This document shows, one piece after another, positions 12,551 to 23,594 of a stretch of 64,000 nt of DNA. Source of the stretch: Hymenoscyphus infarciens. Lineage: Eukaryota; Ascomycota; Leotiomycetes; Helotiales; Helotiaceae. The stretch is from assembly GCA_001414345.1 (NCBI GenBank), contig LLCB01000169.1, positions 1 to 64,000 on the forward strand, read 5' to 3'. The translations under genes and the position numbers were made by a program. Each line of letters starts with the position of its first letter. Position 1 is the first letter of the stretch. The notes under the pieces are model-generated. The model made no database searches, was not told where the DNA came from, and saw only the letters and a program-made list of their open reading frames with translations.

Positions 12551-14282
12551 GGTGTTTTTGTGGGGTGGTACTAAGGGTAAGTATTGAGTTGGTGCTGAGA
12601 ATTGGCTTGAGGCTTGAGTGGGATATGGAGTGGAGTATTGTGTCGAAGATGAGAACTTTTCTTTCCTCATATGAGCGGAAGTTGTCTGAGCTGTGGAGCA
12701 ATGCATTGTTGACTTGTGATGCTTTCTTATCTGACTGTTTTTGGTCCTTTTTTGGTTTCGAATCTTGGATGAAGCGGATGTGAGATTGGGGAATAGTGTG
12801 GGAAGGGGATGAATTTCTTCGAAGGATATTTTTGCTTTTATATTTTTTAGTTGTGACGTGATAAATTTAGCATTGGTTTGGGCCTAAGAAGTAGTGTATC
12901 GTGGTTTTGGGACTGTGGTGATAGACTATGAATCAACTAGAGGAATGGACTTGGACTAGCACTTAGTAGTTTGGACTTGTCAAATGTGTCTTCGTGTCAA
13001 TGTTTTGATTTACGATTTTGTACTGTCAGGAAATCATCCTTCACGCTGGGTAGTGGTTCGCTTCGAGCCCTTGAAATCTTCCTTCGCTTCGCCGTCGAGG
13101 TTGGGAGGTTGAGGTGCTCTTTACTTTCTAGTGCTGCGAGGCTGCAGCTTAATGCACCTCTACTAGGCGTTGAAGCGCCTTGCAAGCTTTGCAGTTATTG
13201 TCTATCAAAATTTCACTTGTCATTAGATGTGGACCGTGAAATCTTTCCAAGAGCATCCTACAAAATGGGCGTTTTAACACAGTCGAGGCGGGTTTTAACT
13301 TCAAGCCGGCTTCCCAGTTTCATAGAAGCAGACTTGTTTTGTGATTGCTTCTCCAAAATGCCTACATTTTGAGTATTTGGGGAAGACGATGATGCACATT
13401 TTGCCTCGGGAAAAGCAGCGTTGTAGGCCTCTAGGAATATGCCGAAGTTTCAAGCGCTTTGTACCTGTTTCTTTTCTTGTCTAGTTATCATCATGCTTTT
13501 TTGCTGGAGACAGAACCTGGCATCAGACTTCTCGATGTGCCCAGTTGGAGAGTGTTCAACGCTTCTCTTGCTCTTTTACAATTTTCCCAACTCTTCTAGA
13601 ACAATAATGGTAACATGAATATAACTGTTCAAGGCTTGTAGGATAATCCGATTGATTTTTCGAGTCTTGGTCAAAAAAATGAGAGAGCAGATTGCTGGCG
13701 CTTTACTCTTGACCAGGTACGAACTCCTGCACCCACAGGTAGAGTAACACTTTCCAATTTCCGGATTCCAACAGAATTAAAATAGGCATTGCTGTTGCGT
13801 CTCCATAAGTTCGAACACGAAACTAAGTCCAATATTCATCACATCAGCATTTTCATACTTTCATACCTCATTAGAACTTTAGTCAAGGATGTGAGAATAG
13901 CCTCGGACCGTTCTCGCGAAGTTCCTGACTTTCTTTAACGCTGGTATGCTTTACACGCCAATTATAGAATTGATTAATTCTGTCTAGACCTGCCCTAAAC
14001 TCGCAATAGTTTAGTGAAATAACTTAAGCCTTCTAAATTATGTAGAATATTCAGGATAAATAACTGCTACTCGGATGAGCACCTTATACTCTATACTTTC
14101 AAAAGGTTTGTGACTTCATTTTACCAAATTAATCACTCTAAATAATCTAAAGTTAACAGTTCAAAACACTAGACACACTACTCAATCATTTAAAGTAGTA
14201 ATATTATTGGTCAATTCCACAATTGGCGAGTAAAGCATACCAGCGTCCATACTATCTTTGAATTCCCGGATTCTTGATCTGT
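12551..14282. other. Sparse spacer
   Basis: Upstream region of the hypothetical Cys-cluster gene, then AT-rich unannotated DNA. A minus-strand frame near 12997-13185 reads as a basic, Ser-rich peptide but has no recognisable domain or splice support, so I do not call it. Confidence 0.4.
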
Positions 14283-14510
14283 CTATCCCAAGACCCGAAC
14301 GTTTGAGAGGTGGTGAAGGTGTTTAGAGGGCATCAGATTGTTGCTACCCTTGCAGACATTGCTGTTCGGGAGAGTCTGTTCGACGTTATGAAAAGGGCAA
14401 AATAGTATACGCCTCCAATGCACACCCGTACAGACTTGTCGCACAACGAGAATGCCCTTATGGCCACACTGGGTACATGTGGGGTATTCATGTTGGCACG
14501 TCTTGTGTGA
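14283..14510 (-). CDS. Possible exon of a small Cys-rich 'CGH' protein
   Basis: A minus-strand frame open from a TAA at 14511-14513 to TAG at 14283-14285 reads KTCQHEYPTCTQCGHKGILV, then a Cys about ten residues on, an FCPFHNVEQTLPN segment and a further Cys. The C-x-x-C-G-H start followed by spaced cysteines resembles the intact small protein at 17819-18133 and the exon at 15025-15250. No start codon or splice acceptor is convincing, so it is a partial, hypothetical call, possibly decayed. Confidence 0.25.
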   Translation of the reverse strand, partial: SHKTCQHEYPTCTQCGHKGILVVRQVCTGVHWRRILFCPFHNVEQTLPNSNVCKGSNNLMPSKHLHHLSNVRVLG

Positions 14511-15024
14511 TTACAACGCAGATATTGTTTGGTCATGGCACCTGTATGCGGTGTTTTGTGGATTTATAAATCTTGTTTTGTGACCTGTTTGAAGAGGAGA
14601 TTTCATTGCAAGAGGGAGTAAATAACCTTGGATATTCTGAAAATTAGAGATAAGAAGAATACTGGGGCGTAAGGTCCAAGCGGAACAGAATTCCGGCTCC
14701 ATTAGTTGCCCCAAAACACCAACACATGTCAACCCCTGTATCTCAATTACCACCCTCTCAATTTGGACCATATTAAACACCCATGTGGGACAAATTCCGG
14801 CAATGCCCAAACACACGCACTCTCCAAGCTAGAAACAATTCTCCGGAAAGTACATGGGATAGCCTCGCTACCCCTTACCGAAGCGAAAAAGGAACGTCAG
14901 GACACTTCTCAATGCCGCCATTTTGAAGGTAACCATACCTCCTCTCATTACATCATCCTTCCCATATTCCCACCAGATATCCATAAGTAAGCCCCTATGT
15001 GACCTCCATGATGGTTGTAGATAT

Positions 15025-15250
15025 CTATCGATTACTTCCTCCACCATACCCTCGAATCATTTCCCGAAGTTGAGCCTCTCGCTCTGCTTTGGTTTTTTCC
15101 TGCGCCTGTCTATTGCTTTCGGTACATTCCCTGCACCACCCTTTCGTTCCAACATTCTCCGCTGTCCACGCTTTCGGGCAATTGATTCCCAGCTTCTTAT
15201 CGCACCAGATAGGCTTGACGTCCCCGTAATGTCCACACTGGTCCCATATT
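15025..15250 (-). CDS. Exon of a small Cys-rich 'CGH' protein (5' end not found)
   Basis: From a good acceptor (CACGCAG at 15251-15257, preceded by a TACTGAC branch point) the frame runs for 75 codons to TAG at 15025-15027. It reads IWDQCGHYGDVKPIWCDKKL, GINCPKAWTAENVGTKGWCR and ECTESNRQAQEKTK, then a charged helix ending REMIRGYGGGSNR. Spacing of cysteines (CGH, C, C, W-C-R-x-C) parallels the protein at 17819-18133. The first exon must contribute two bases of the first codon. Candidate donors near 15410 and 15525 do not give the right phase, so the model is incomplete or the gene is damaged. Function unknown. Confidence 0.45.
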
Positions 15251-15253
15251 CTG

Positions 15254-17214
15254 CGTGATGGGCGAGTCAGTATTTACCTCTCAAAAAATGTCGCGGGATA
15301 CGGCCCAGGAAATTGCTGGGGCTCAGGAATGATTCAAGGGTGACTTAGGAGTGATTCAAGAGAAAGGAAGTGGGAGAACGGTGTCCCCATCACCTACGGA
15401 TAACGTATACCGCACATGTTCTTTGGGTTCTTTGGGTGGATGGGTAATTTATGCTGTGCGATGTTTAGTTGCTGGGTTTGAAGATCCAATGGTGGATGTT
15501 CCGGTAAGTGCCCCCCTCAATAAATACTTACGCTCATTCGTTGTAACGACGGTTCTCTTCTGAATAAACGTATCGCTGCTCAAGTGGTGTATTAAATGGT
15601 CAACTATACAGCGCTTGATTGGAGTATGCCAGTAACGAAAGCAAGGCAACCTCCTTGAAGCAACAGACTTGAAAGAAAGCGTTAAAAGTTGACCCAAAGC
15701 CGGCAAATATCAAATAATCGTTTACGTGAAGAAATAATAAAAGAAGGCCAACTTAGAAGCTCCAATTCATCAAGACGCCTCACAGGTTTTCGTCGTGAAA
15801 CCCGAATACCGGGTCGAAAAAGAAAAACACCTCAGCAAAAAGGGAAGGCACAGGTATTTATTACCTGATAAATCAGTGCTCGAGATTCTCTCACCGTGAT
15901 CTATCAGTTGTTATTATTAGCGTACAACGAATCGAAGAGACGGATATTCTCATACCCATAAATTGTGGTGTGACATTTAAAGTATTGCGGGTCCCTTTAC
16001 CATAATACCCAAGAGATGACAGGGTTGTGCGTTTCGGACCGCTTGTATACCCGCTTTTGGCTGAGCACTGTGAGGAGATCGGCGATCTAGCACATAAACA
16101 TTCTTGTTATGTCAGCAAGTTACGGAAGATGCCCTATTTTCTCAAAGGTGGGGTTTCAAGGGGCCGAGTATGACCAAAATAACTTGCTTAAGAGGGTGTC
16201 TTGATTGCGCTTCTTTGATTGGCGGTCTCGCCTATCAACTACCGATAGGGGGACAAAAGGGGGATTCATCAAACACGTGACATGGGTAAGTTTTTTGGTT
16301 TTACGAGAGAAGTTAAGTTAGAAGCTGGAACGTTTGCTTTGCTGATGTTTCAGCGTTTGCGTAATTAAAAGAATTGAGCATATGATCTCAAATGCTGAAG
16401 TTTAGAGATAAATAAACGGTTGGCTCGCCGTCATAGTGGGGTGGCGCGAGGTCAGGTCGACGCGAGGGGGAAGGAACGATCTTGAGCGCAGATGTGTCAA
16501 GGGACAGGGTCGAGATGACCGGGGTTGAGGTCGATGTCAATTTGGGGAAGAAGCGGCCCTCGACCTCGACTTCGAGACCTTGGAACTCACCCAAGCCACC
16601 TGGTTTCCATCGACCCTCGTCAAAAACATTCTCCGTAGGGCCATCTGAAGAAACATATCAAGAGAAGACCACCATCATCAGTCGCACTAGAAAAGTGTAC
16701 AGTCATGTGGCTAACCCCCCCTCGATTTCAGAGTCAACACTTTGCTTCTGTAAGAGTTGAATCATTCGACGGCCCTTCTTACCCCATTTTTGTAAGAAGG
16801 TGGTTCGTGAGGAATGCAAAAACTTCTATCTTCTTTGCATCTCCAATTTTTGGCCCTATCCTTTGAGCGTCAAAGGTTGAGGTACTTCGACAGACGGGAG
16901 ACTCCTCATTACATCAAGGCTTACTCAAATGACAAAGAACCCTTTTACCTCTATATCCTTCCAAAGGGTACTCTTAGAAGTGGAAGTAAAGACTCGATGA
17001 GGACAAAAGAAAGGAAAGACTACCACAAAGACACCACTCCCTTCCCAAAGAAACTTATTCCATTCAACAATGACATTTACCAAGAAACACAAAGCCATTT
17101 ATCCATCCCCTCTTATTCTAAACAACAATAAAACTCTCACACTTAAAACCCCCCTTCCACGTCCATGAGAAAAACAACCGTGTAACAGACTTACCAATCT
17201 TTACCCATCCCACC
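15254..17214. other. Spacer, no gene recognised
   Basis: Presumably holds the missing 5' part of the Cys-rich gene ending at 15025. The rest has no supportable gene; a plus-strand Ser/Pro-rich open frame at 16482-16760 lacks any domain. Confidence 0.4.
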
Positions 17215-17222
17215 AAAAAGAC
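17215..17222 (+). repeat. Left target-site duplication (AAAAAGAC)
   Basis: Identical to 17728-17735 on the other side of the inverted-repeat element. Confidence 0.85.
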
Positions 17223-17727
17223 GGGTACGCTTATTTGGGTCCCCAGTGGCATAAAAGTGAGGGATGCATAAGTGCGGCTGGCAGAGTAGTCTATTCCTAA
17301 TCTAGCTAGCTTAGGCTCACTCGCTTAACGGCCGGGCGTTGTCGCACCACAAGCAGACCACACCCTAGTACACGTGACTAATATATTGCTTTTAATCGTA
17401 AGCGTTATTAATAAGGGGCTAAAAGACCTAATTAGCTAAAGTAAGGGAGAAAGGTATCCGAAGAGTAAAAAGTAAGGGTCGAAGTTTAGGGGTGTCACGT
17501 TTTAGCGTCTATAGTAGAGGCGGTCCTTAGAGTTAAAAAAAAGTCGAAAAGTGCAGTGTAAGCAGTTAAATACCCTAATTAGGAATAGCGGTGAGAGCAG
17601 TGCGGGTCGGTCGGACTTTGACTCCGACGCCGATAGGGCCTAGTACTAATTAGGCATAGTGGAGGTGTAGAGGCGTCGTTGTGCACGTTGAGAAGTTATG
17701 CCACTGGGGACCCAAATAAGCGTACCC
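17223..17727. mobile_element. 505-bp non-autonomous DNA transposon with 32-bp TIRs, 8-bp TSD
   Basis: Positions 17223-17254 and 17696-17727 are perfect inverted repeats of 32 bp, starting GGGTACGCTTATTTGGGTCC. They are flanked directly by an 8-bp direct repeat AAAAAGAC at 17215-17222 and 17728-17735. An 8-bp target duplication is characteristic of the hAT superfamily among common eukaryotic DNA transposons. The TIR sequence is not one I recognise, so the superfamily is inferred. No transposase frame lies inside. Perfect TIRs and TSD indicate a recent insertion. Confidence 0.88.
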
Positions 17728-17735
17728 AAAAAGAC
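17728..17735 (+). repeat. Right target-site duplication (AAAAAGAC)
   Basis: Identical to 17215-17222; immediately abuts the right TIR. Confidence 0.85.
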
Positions 17736-17818
17736 AGGTCAGTCTTCTCCCACACACCTTTTGACTGACAGTCTCCAGGTCGCACAGCACACATATATTT
17801 CCATAAAATCGAAGCAAG

Positions 17819-18133
17819 ATGTGTCTTATAATGATCGAGCAATTCGCCTGCGGTCACCCAGTCTTCCACTTCTGTCCTCAAGAATGCCCCGCAAAACCCT
17901 CGGGCGTCAAACCCCTTCGATGTCCATGGAGAACGGAGAAAGGCTTGAGGAGAAAGCACCTTTGCATCATTTGCAAACGCGATGCTGGGGTTCCGGGAAG
18001 TAAGCAGAGTAATTCCCCTCCAGAGACGGTGAGTCCATCGAGCACCTCCGGAGACACCATTCGAGTATGGAAGAATGGTTCGTGGGTCGATCAAACGGTT
18101 TACCGGGGAGGGAAAGTTCCCGGGTTCTTTTAG
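17819..18133 (+). CDS. Small Cys-rich 'CGH' protein, hypothetical
   Basis: Intact 104-aa single-exon frame, MCLIMIEQFACGHPVFHFCP at the N-terminus. The first half carries a CGH motif and a series of cysteines (C-G-H, C, C, C, C-x-x-C: QECPAKP, LRCPWRT, HLCIICKRD), followed by a polar tail with a TIRVWKNGSWVDQTVYRG segment. The initial Met-Cys and the CGH/CxxC spacing suggest a small zinc-binding protein. There is no signal peptide. An AT-rich ACATATATTT stretch lies about 30 bp upstream. The hAT-like element ends 84 bp before the gene's start, so it may influence its promoter. I do not recognise a named family; a function cannot be given. Confidence 0.55.
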   Translation: MCLIMIEQFACGHPVFHFCPQECPAKPSGVKPLRCPWRTEKGLRRKHLCIICKRDAGVPGSKQSNSPPETVSPSSTSGDTIRVWKNGSWVDQTVYRGGKVPGFF

Positions 18134-18371
18134 GAAGTTCCTCGGGGTTTTGAAAATCACGAGAGAAAGCTGGAACTTTCGAGATATGATTTTGTGACTT
18201 TATGAAAAGCTAAAATTGAGACACAGAATACATATTGGTAAGATGTCGATACCATACCCCAGAATTATAAACAAGCAATAGATTTATATCCATAATACTA
18301 TTATATTTATCATTAATAAGTGACTCTTTTCCTAACTCATTTTCCCATCCCCCATATCCCATTCAACTCGA

Positions 18372-20808
18372 TCACAAAGCGGGTGCATTAGGATCCTCCA
18401 AACACTGATCAACCCTCATCAACTGCTTCCCCGTCTTCTGCGCAATCGCAATAAACTGTGGAAGATAAGAAACAGTAGTCTCATACAAATAATGCATAAC
18501 CACAAGATTACCACCCTTCGCAATATCAGCCTGGAAGTTGGTAAGTTGTTTCTCAGGGGTATCGGTTTGAGCCCACAACCAATCCTGAACATCGACTGAC
18601 CATGCCACGAACTTGACATTGGGAATGATTGCTGCAAGACGTTGGCGGACACGAGCACCTTCTGTTCCGAAAGGAGGGCGGAAATAGGTTGATGTGATGC
18701 CGAGGGTTTTGGAGACAGCGGCGATATCTTGTTGGATTTCCCAGTCGATGGCTGCTAGAGATGGGAGACCTTCCATGGGTGGGTGGGTGAAAGAGTGGTA
18801 GGCGATTTGATGACCTTTTGAGAGCATGTTTTTGTAGACATTGGTGAGATTGGTGCTGGCGTCGAGGAGTGGTGCACCAACGGTGAAGAATGTGACCTTG
18901 ATACCTGCGGCGGAAATAGTCTCTACAACTCTTTGAGCATACTCTGGTGATCCATCGTCAATGGCGAAAGCAAAGGAGTTTGGTCGGGTGCATGCGAATA
19001 CGAGAGGAGCGGTGCTGAGTTTACTTGGGACGAGGGTGCCGGTAGGAACAGTTCTGACAATTTCCATCTTCGTGATGACGGTTGTGGTGGTGGTGAAGAA
19101 ACCCTTGAGAGCAAATCCAATGGACTTGGTGCGATCGATGCTGAAGTGAGAGATAGGGACGTAAATGTCAGTCTTTCCGGTGTTGGAGTATCTCGATGCT
19201 TCAACAGAGTCCCATGTAAATGGATAGGGATTGAGATCTGGGTTGCATGTGGGGTTGTGTTGTTGAAGAGCAATCGAGAAGGAGTTGCTTCCGGTGTAAG
19301 CGATGTGCAAATATCCGTTGTCGTTTGGTGTCATATCGGTGCATCCACCAGATATTTGAGTATACCAAGAAATATCCGAGTTTCCCTTAGTGTTAACAGT
19401 AAGTTTTCCAGTAGTCTGTTTAAAGAGAGCTGCATCGTCGCCTCCATGGTAAAATCCCAAATTGTTGGAATCAGTATTTGTGAAGGTATCAATGACGAGA
19501 GCTGATGGACCGGTGGTGGCTGGGACAGTAGCGGAGGGCTCAACAACAGCGACTGTGGATGGAACCGGGTAAGCAGCACCAGTAGTTCCGCAATAGAAAG
19601 CAATAGGGCCAAAAGTAACGGCTTTGCTGAAACCAGAGAAGAGAAGGGTCAAAACGTGATCGGTATCCAATCCACTGAACTTGGAGAACGGAATCGTGTA
19701 GTATTTCTCTGTTCCATCAAATGCCCACCCAAGATCAGTCGATGAGACATCAATGGAAGTTGGATTATCCGTAGAGCAGGTTTTGGAAGTTTGAAGTTCG
19801 ATGGTGAGAGTGGTCCCCTTAGCGGCGTTGATAGTTAAACCAATACCACCATACGTGTTTGTGGCTTTTACACAGCCCAATTGTGTGTACCAGTATGAGC
19901 TTGTACTTGCTGGTGTAAGAGTGAGGTGATTGTTGGCGACGATAACCGAGGTACCTGTGTCAGCTCGGCCTTCAACTGCTGCCATAGTGCCGTCATCAGA
20001 TGATGGTTGCAATAAGGCATTGTAGAACAAGAAGGTCAATCTAGACTGGGAAGCAAAGTCGTCGACCAAAAGGCTTGTGCATGCTCCGGTTGCAACGGGA
20101 CTCGAAGTTGTAGAGCTCGAGATGGTCGTTGACACGACTGTTGACCCGCGTGTAGGAGTTGAGATTTTCGAGGAAGTTGAAATCTTGGAAGAAGTCGAGC
20201 TTTTCGAAGTCGCGACAGTGCTGCTGCTGCCTGCCGAGCATACCAATGAAGTCTGCCCTAATTCCCAAGCACCGGCAACAGAGAATCCCTCAAAGACGAA
20301 TCCTCGAATAGCATTGAGGTTGGCGCCGGTAAACGAACTTAATGGAACAGTGATGGTTTGTGTTGATCCAGTTAATGCAGTGACTGTTGAAAAATAACTT
20401 GTGTATGCCGTCGTCGCACAGGAGCTCGAAGTCTGCAATTCGATGGTAAACTGTGCGCCAGCTGGTCCCTTGACTGGGAAAGTGAGCGAAGTATACTTGT
20501 CGGTCGTGGCGGCTTCGCATACAAAGGTGGTGTAGAAGTAGCTTGCGGCGCTGGTGGTAAACGTAAGTTTTTTATTGGCAGCATCGGCTTTGAGATTGGT
20601 GGTTGTTCCATCATCTACTCGAAGTATTAGCGCTGTCCAAATCGTCTCGAGCGCATTAAGACCTACCACTTGTCCATTGGCCCAAAGTGTTGAGGTTGTT
20701 CGCAAAGTTGGAGTAATTGTCAACTACTAGATTACTCGCGCACGCAGCTTGCGCTGCGTTTACCCAAGAAAGGGCGAGCAGGATGCTCGATGAGATAGAG
20801 AACTTCAT
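18372..20808 (-). CDS. Secreted polysaccharide (chitin-type) deacetylase with three N-terminal beta-rich modules
   Basis: Carbohydrate esterase family 4 enzyme, predicted to remove N-acetyl groups from chitin or a related polymer outside the cell. Exons 20808-20667 and 20614-18372 (52-nt intron) give 794 aa. Residues 1-21 form a signal peptide (MKFSISSSILLALSWVNAAQA). Three related modules of about 150-190 residues follow (each starting with an L-V-V/I-D-x-(F/Y) strand: LVVDNYSNF, LLVDDFASQ, LVIDTFTNT). The first two are separated by a Ser/Thr linker (about 175-215). The NodB domain starts near residue 589 with motifs FAIDDG (D600, D601), HSFTHP (H654, H658), FRPPFG (R693), DVQDW (D722, D725) and VVMHY (H755). 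All catalytic and metal residues are present. The modules are of CBM11/CIA30-like beta-sandwich appearance (inference) and probably bind glycans. No GPI signal at the end. Confidence 0.85.
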
Positions 20809-21396
20809 GATAATGGCAAAAGAATCAAAGTTCAAACGAGAGGACGTCGACAACGAATAAACGCGTCGGACAGAGTAAGTACAGGCAAAAGTTTGCACTG
20901 GTTGACTGAAGGCAATGAATACGAGAGAGGGGTAGCAACACCTTTAAAGACTAAAGACATGCAGATGCGGGCGGGCATGACAAGGAAGAGATCCGACCGC
21001 ATTTTAAGAAACAGAAACATCTGTACGAACCCTCGTGACATTGGAAGAAAAAGGAAATTTGGTGACTTGGCAGTCACCAGTGGTCGCTTTGTCCTCTGGA
21101 ACTGAGCATTTTCGTGGTGTTGTGTCCAGGGTCCCACTGCTGGCCTCTACAATACTGCCTCCATAGGGATGGATAGCTCGTCGGATTTTAGTACATGAGA
21201 TACCGTTGTAAAACCTCGATAAAATTATTACCACAACCGAATAATCTAGATGCTTCGACCTAGTGATGAATTAATAGCTGATAGACCTCTTTGAGTTTTC
21301 TATATATTTTTACGATTCTTCTTTAGAGCTAGAGAAGTTACCGTCGTAGGCACTAGGCGGCACAGAAATCCGACCATCCCTTGCCTCTACGGGTAG

Positions 21397-21615
21397 GAAA
21401 AAAGACGCCCGTTTGAGGCACAGCCTACCTTACTAAAAGATACCTACACTATGAGGTCAAATTAAGTCGTAAAAGTATAACAAACATTTGCAATGATTCC
21501 AAACACTGCTATTGAAAAGTCCACGAACTGTAAGAGACTTTAATAGAGTAGTTGTGGTTGTATATAGTTTCTAAGGTTTAGATGTAGCTGGTGCCTCAAA
21601 TAGGCGTCTTTTTTC
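21397..21615. mobile_element. Miniature inverted-repeat element, family M1 copy 1
   Basis: Termini 21397-21421 and 21591-21615 are inverted repeats of about 25 bp sharing GAAAAAAGACGCC and TTTGAGGCAC with two mismatches. The interior, read in reverse, resembles the element at 29438-29635 (shared ACAACCAC and a GA(C/T)TTAATTTG(A/C)CCTC stretch), so they form one family. Target duplication not resolved. Confidence 0.65.
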
Positions 21616-22007
21616 GTACTTGTACACGTAGAGACTGCTTTTCAGGGGTGACGGCACTAGCTGCTCGGCACGCGATGATCTATCTGCCCATGGTGCCATC
21701 ATCTGATGTTAATGCGAGATGACAGAGGGCCCGCTGACAGAACAAGGATTCCGTAAAGTGGTGCACGAAGTACTTGTCAGAAAGACGTCATGGGACCTCA
21801 TGAATTGTATACCAGAAGTAGAACTGAATTTGTTCTCTCGTAAGAAGTTGAAAACTGACGTATGGAAGATGTCCGTACTTGTAAAAAAAACAATAAAGTT
21901 GCGGCTGCGGGGCTGCGGGGATAAATTGGGGCCTATATTAGCCATTTACAGCTTCTAGTTTAGCCGTAGATCCCGATTTGGCTTCGTCTAAAGCCCCTTT
22001 CCGGGCT

Positions 22008-22284
22008 TTGGCTAAATCGCCTGACCCTTTTGACTAAATCGCCTGACTCTAACCCGATTAGGCACTCTTATCACGCCCGTATAACACTAATTCTCTATTC
22101 TAAGGGATAGTAACCTAGTTTTTGAGGTTAGGGTTAGTTAGGGTTAGGGATCGGGTATGGGTTAGAGCTAGGGATAAGGGTTAGTGATATATGATTTTGT
22201 ACTTTAGTAGTGTTCGCGAACGGAAAATATCCTAATTTGGTTAGATCAGGCGATTTAGTCAAAAGGGTCAGGGGATTTAGCAAA
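22008..22284. mobile_element. Inverted-repeat element with ~43-bp TIRs enclosing telomere-like DNA
   Basis: Positions 22012-22054 and 22239-22280 are near-perfect inverted repeats starting CTAAATCGCCTGACCCTTTT. Each TIR contains the motif AAATCGCCTGA twice (one slightly changed). Similarity extends about 4 bp outward on each side. No open frame inside. Target duplication not resolved. Confidence 0.7.
22128..22149 (+). repeat. Interstitial telomere-like TTAGGG motifs
   Basis: Three TTAGGG units in a 22-bp stretch (TTAGGGTTAGTTAGGGTTAGGG spacing), plus further GGGTTAG/AGGGATAAGGGTTAG variants to 22188. TTAGGG is the telomeric unit of most filamentous fungi. Located inside the inverted-repeat element. 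Confidence 0.55.
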
Positions 22285-22420
22285 ACTCCCCTTTCCTGGT
22301 CCTCCCGGGCTGCCGGGCAACTTCCCCACAACTATAATCTCCGCATCGGCTCTGACATGATTTGTTCTTGTCTCTCGAGTGCAGATCTCTGACTCGAATG
22401 GCAAAACCAAGCGAACAGAA

Positions 22421-22610
22421 ATGGACATTGAAAGTGGCAGTAAATAACTTCCTTTGGCAAACACTTTGGGACAATTGCACTTCATTGTCCTGGTTTAATG
22501 TTTCAATTTGGTCCAAGTGTTTACAAGTACTTTGAATTACCCTGAAAAGTTGGAACAACGAGAGCTGGGGGCAGCTTCCTGTTGTATTTACTGCCGCTTT
22601 TAATGTCCAT
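22421..22610. mobile_element. Miniature inverted-repeat element, family M2 copy 1
   Basis: Starts ATGGACATTGAAAGTGGCAG and ends with the reverse complement ATGGACATTAAAAGCGGCAG; TIRs about 28 bp with two to three transitions between them. The inside matches 26233-26446 in inverse orientation (shared CTCGTTGTTCCAAC and AATTCAA blocks). Confidence 0.7.
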
Positions 22611-23594
22611 CGCGAGTCCCTTGTACCTCAAGTAGCTGGCAGACAGAAGGACCAAAAACCTTCAATAGAGAAAGCAGGAAGTCTCATTCATACTACCAGT
22701 GCGGTAAGACTACTCGGGGCGGCAGGAAGGAGCCAAATTTACGCCTCTAATTTAGAGGCGTTTGACCAACTGCATTTAACTCAACAGTCAACCGATTATA
22801 TATCAAAGCGTATGCATTAAAGTCTGACACAATTCTCTTCAACCGCGGCTTACTATAATGCCACGTACTTGGTTCCTTCCCGTCTATTACTTCGTAAGAA
22901 ACCCGCTCTCCTTACGACTCCTATATTTTCCGTGAATTAATTTGTAAGAGAAAACATCTAAGAGAATAGAATGAAATATAAATGGACCTGACGTCAGAGT
23001 AACGAGGTTAGTTCAACTGGAGATGAGACAGAATATAGTCCGTGCTTAGTCCTATATTTGCTTTTAGATTACAAATAACTCGACTTTTAGTATATATTAT
23101 CGTGATTATTAAGTGTATAGGTTATAGAGACTTAGCAGCTAGCGAAATAAACTTCTACCAATTACTTCTTTGTTATAAGTGTTATTCTGGTTCTAGGTAG
23201 TGTTGAAATAGAAGTTATTTATAAGCACCAGCTATAATCTATCTTATCTCTATCTAAACTAACCTCGTCATTCATACTCTAATATTATTCTAAGTAAGTT
23301 TATTTAGAAAACGAAAATTTCCAAAGCATCTAAAATATTCAAGTTAAATTTAAGAAGACCTAGAGATGGTACCACACTTTTCACTCTAGAGGGTGCCGCA
23401 GCACGAAGTCCGAAGGACAGCATGGATATATTGCCATAACACTTGGGCGCAATGGGAGTATTGATATGGCGATCCATGTTTTGAACTACTACAGCCACCC
23501 TAGAAAAATCCCCAAAACCCATAACTTGGGTATATCGACGGGACACCATGTCCAACTCACGAAACAAAATCATAATCATAAAGTACAATGGGTA

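Larger units (their letters stand above)
20809..23594. other. Gene-free spacer with several miniature inverted-repeat elements
   Basis: Begins with the deacetylase promoter. It holds three inverted-repeat elements listed separately (21397-21615, about 22008-22284, 22421-22610). From about 22900 it becomes AT-rich. No protein-coding gene is supported. Confidence 0.55.

Noticed and set aside
14511..14990. Overlapping open frames on both strands (about 95-100 codons)
   Set aside because: Neither strand gives a recognisable domain or splice signals; likely chance.
16482..17131. Plus-strand Ser/Lys-rich frames
   Set aside because: No domain, no splice support, composition similar to surrounding spacer.
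22128..22188. Chromosome end (true telomere)
   Set aside because: Only three perfect TTAGGG units, inside an inverted-repeat element with normal sequence on both sides; interstitial.
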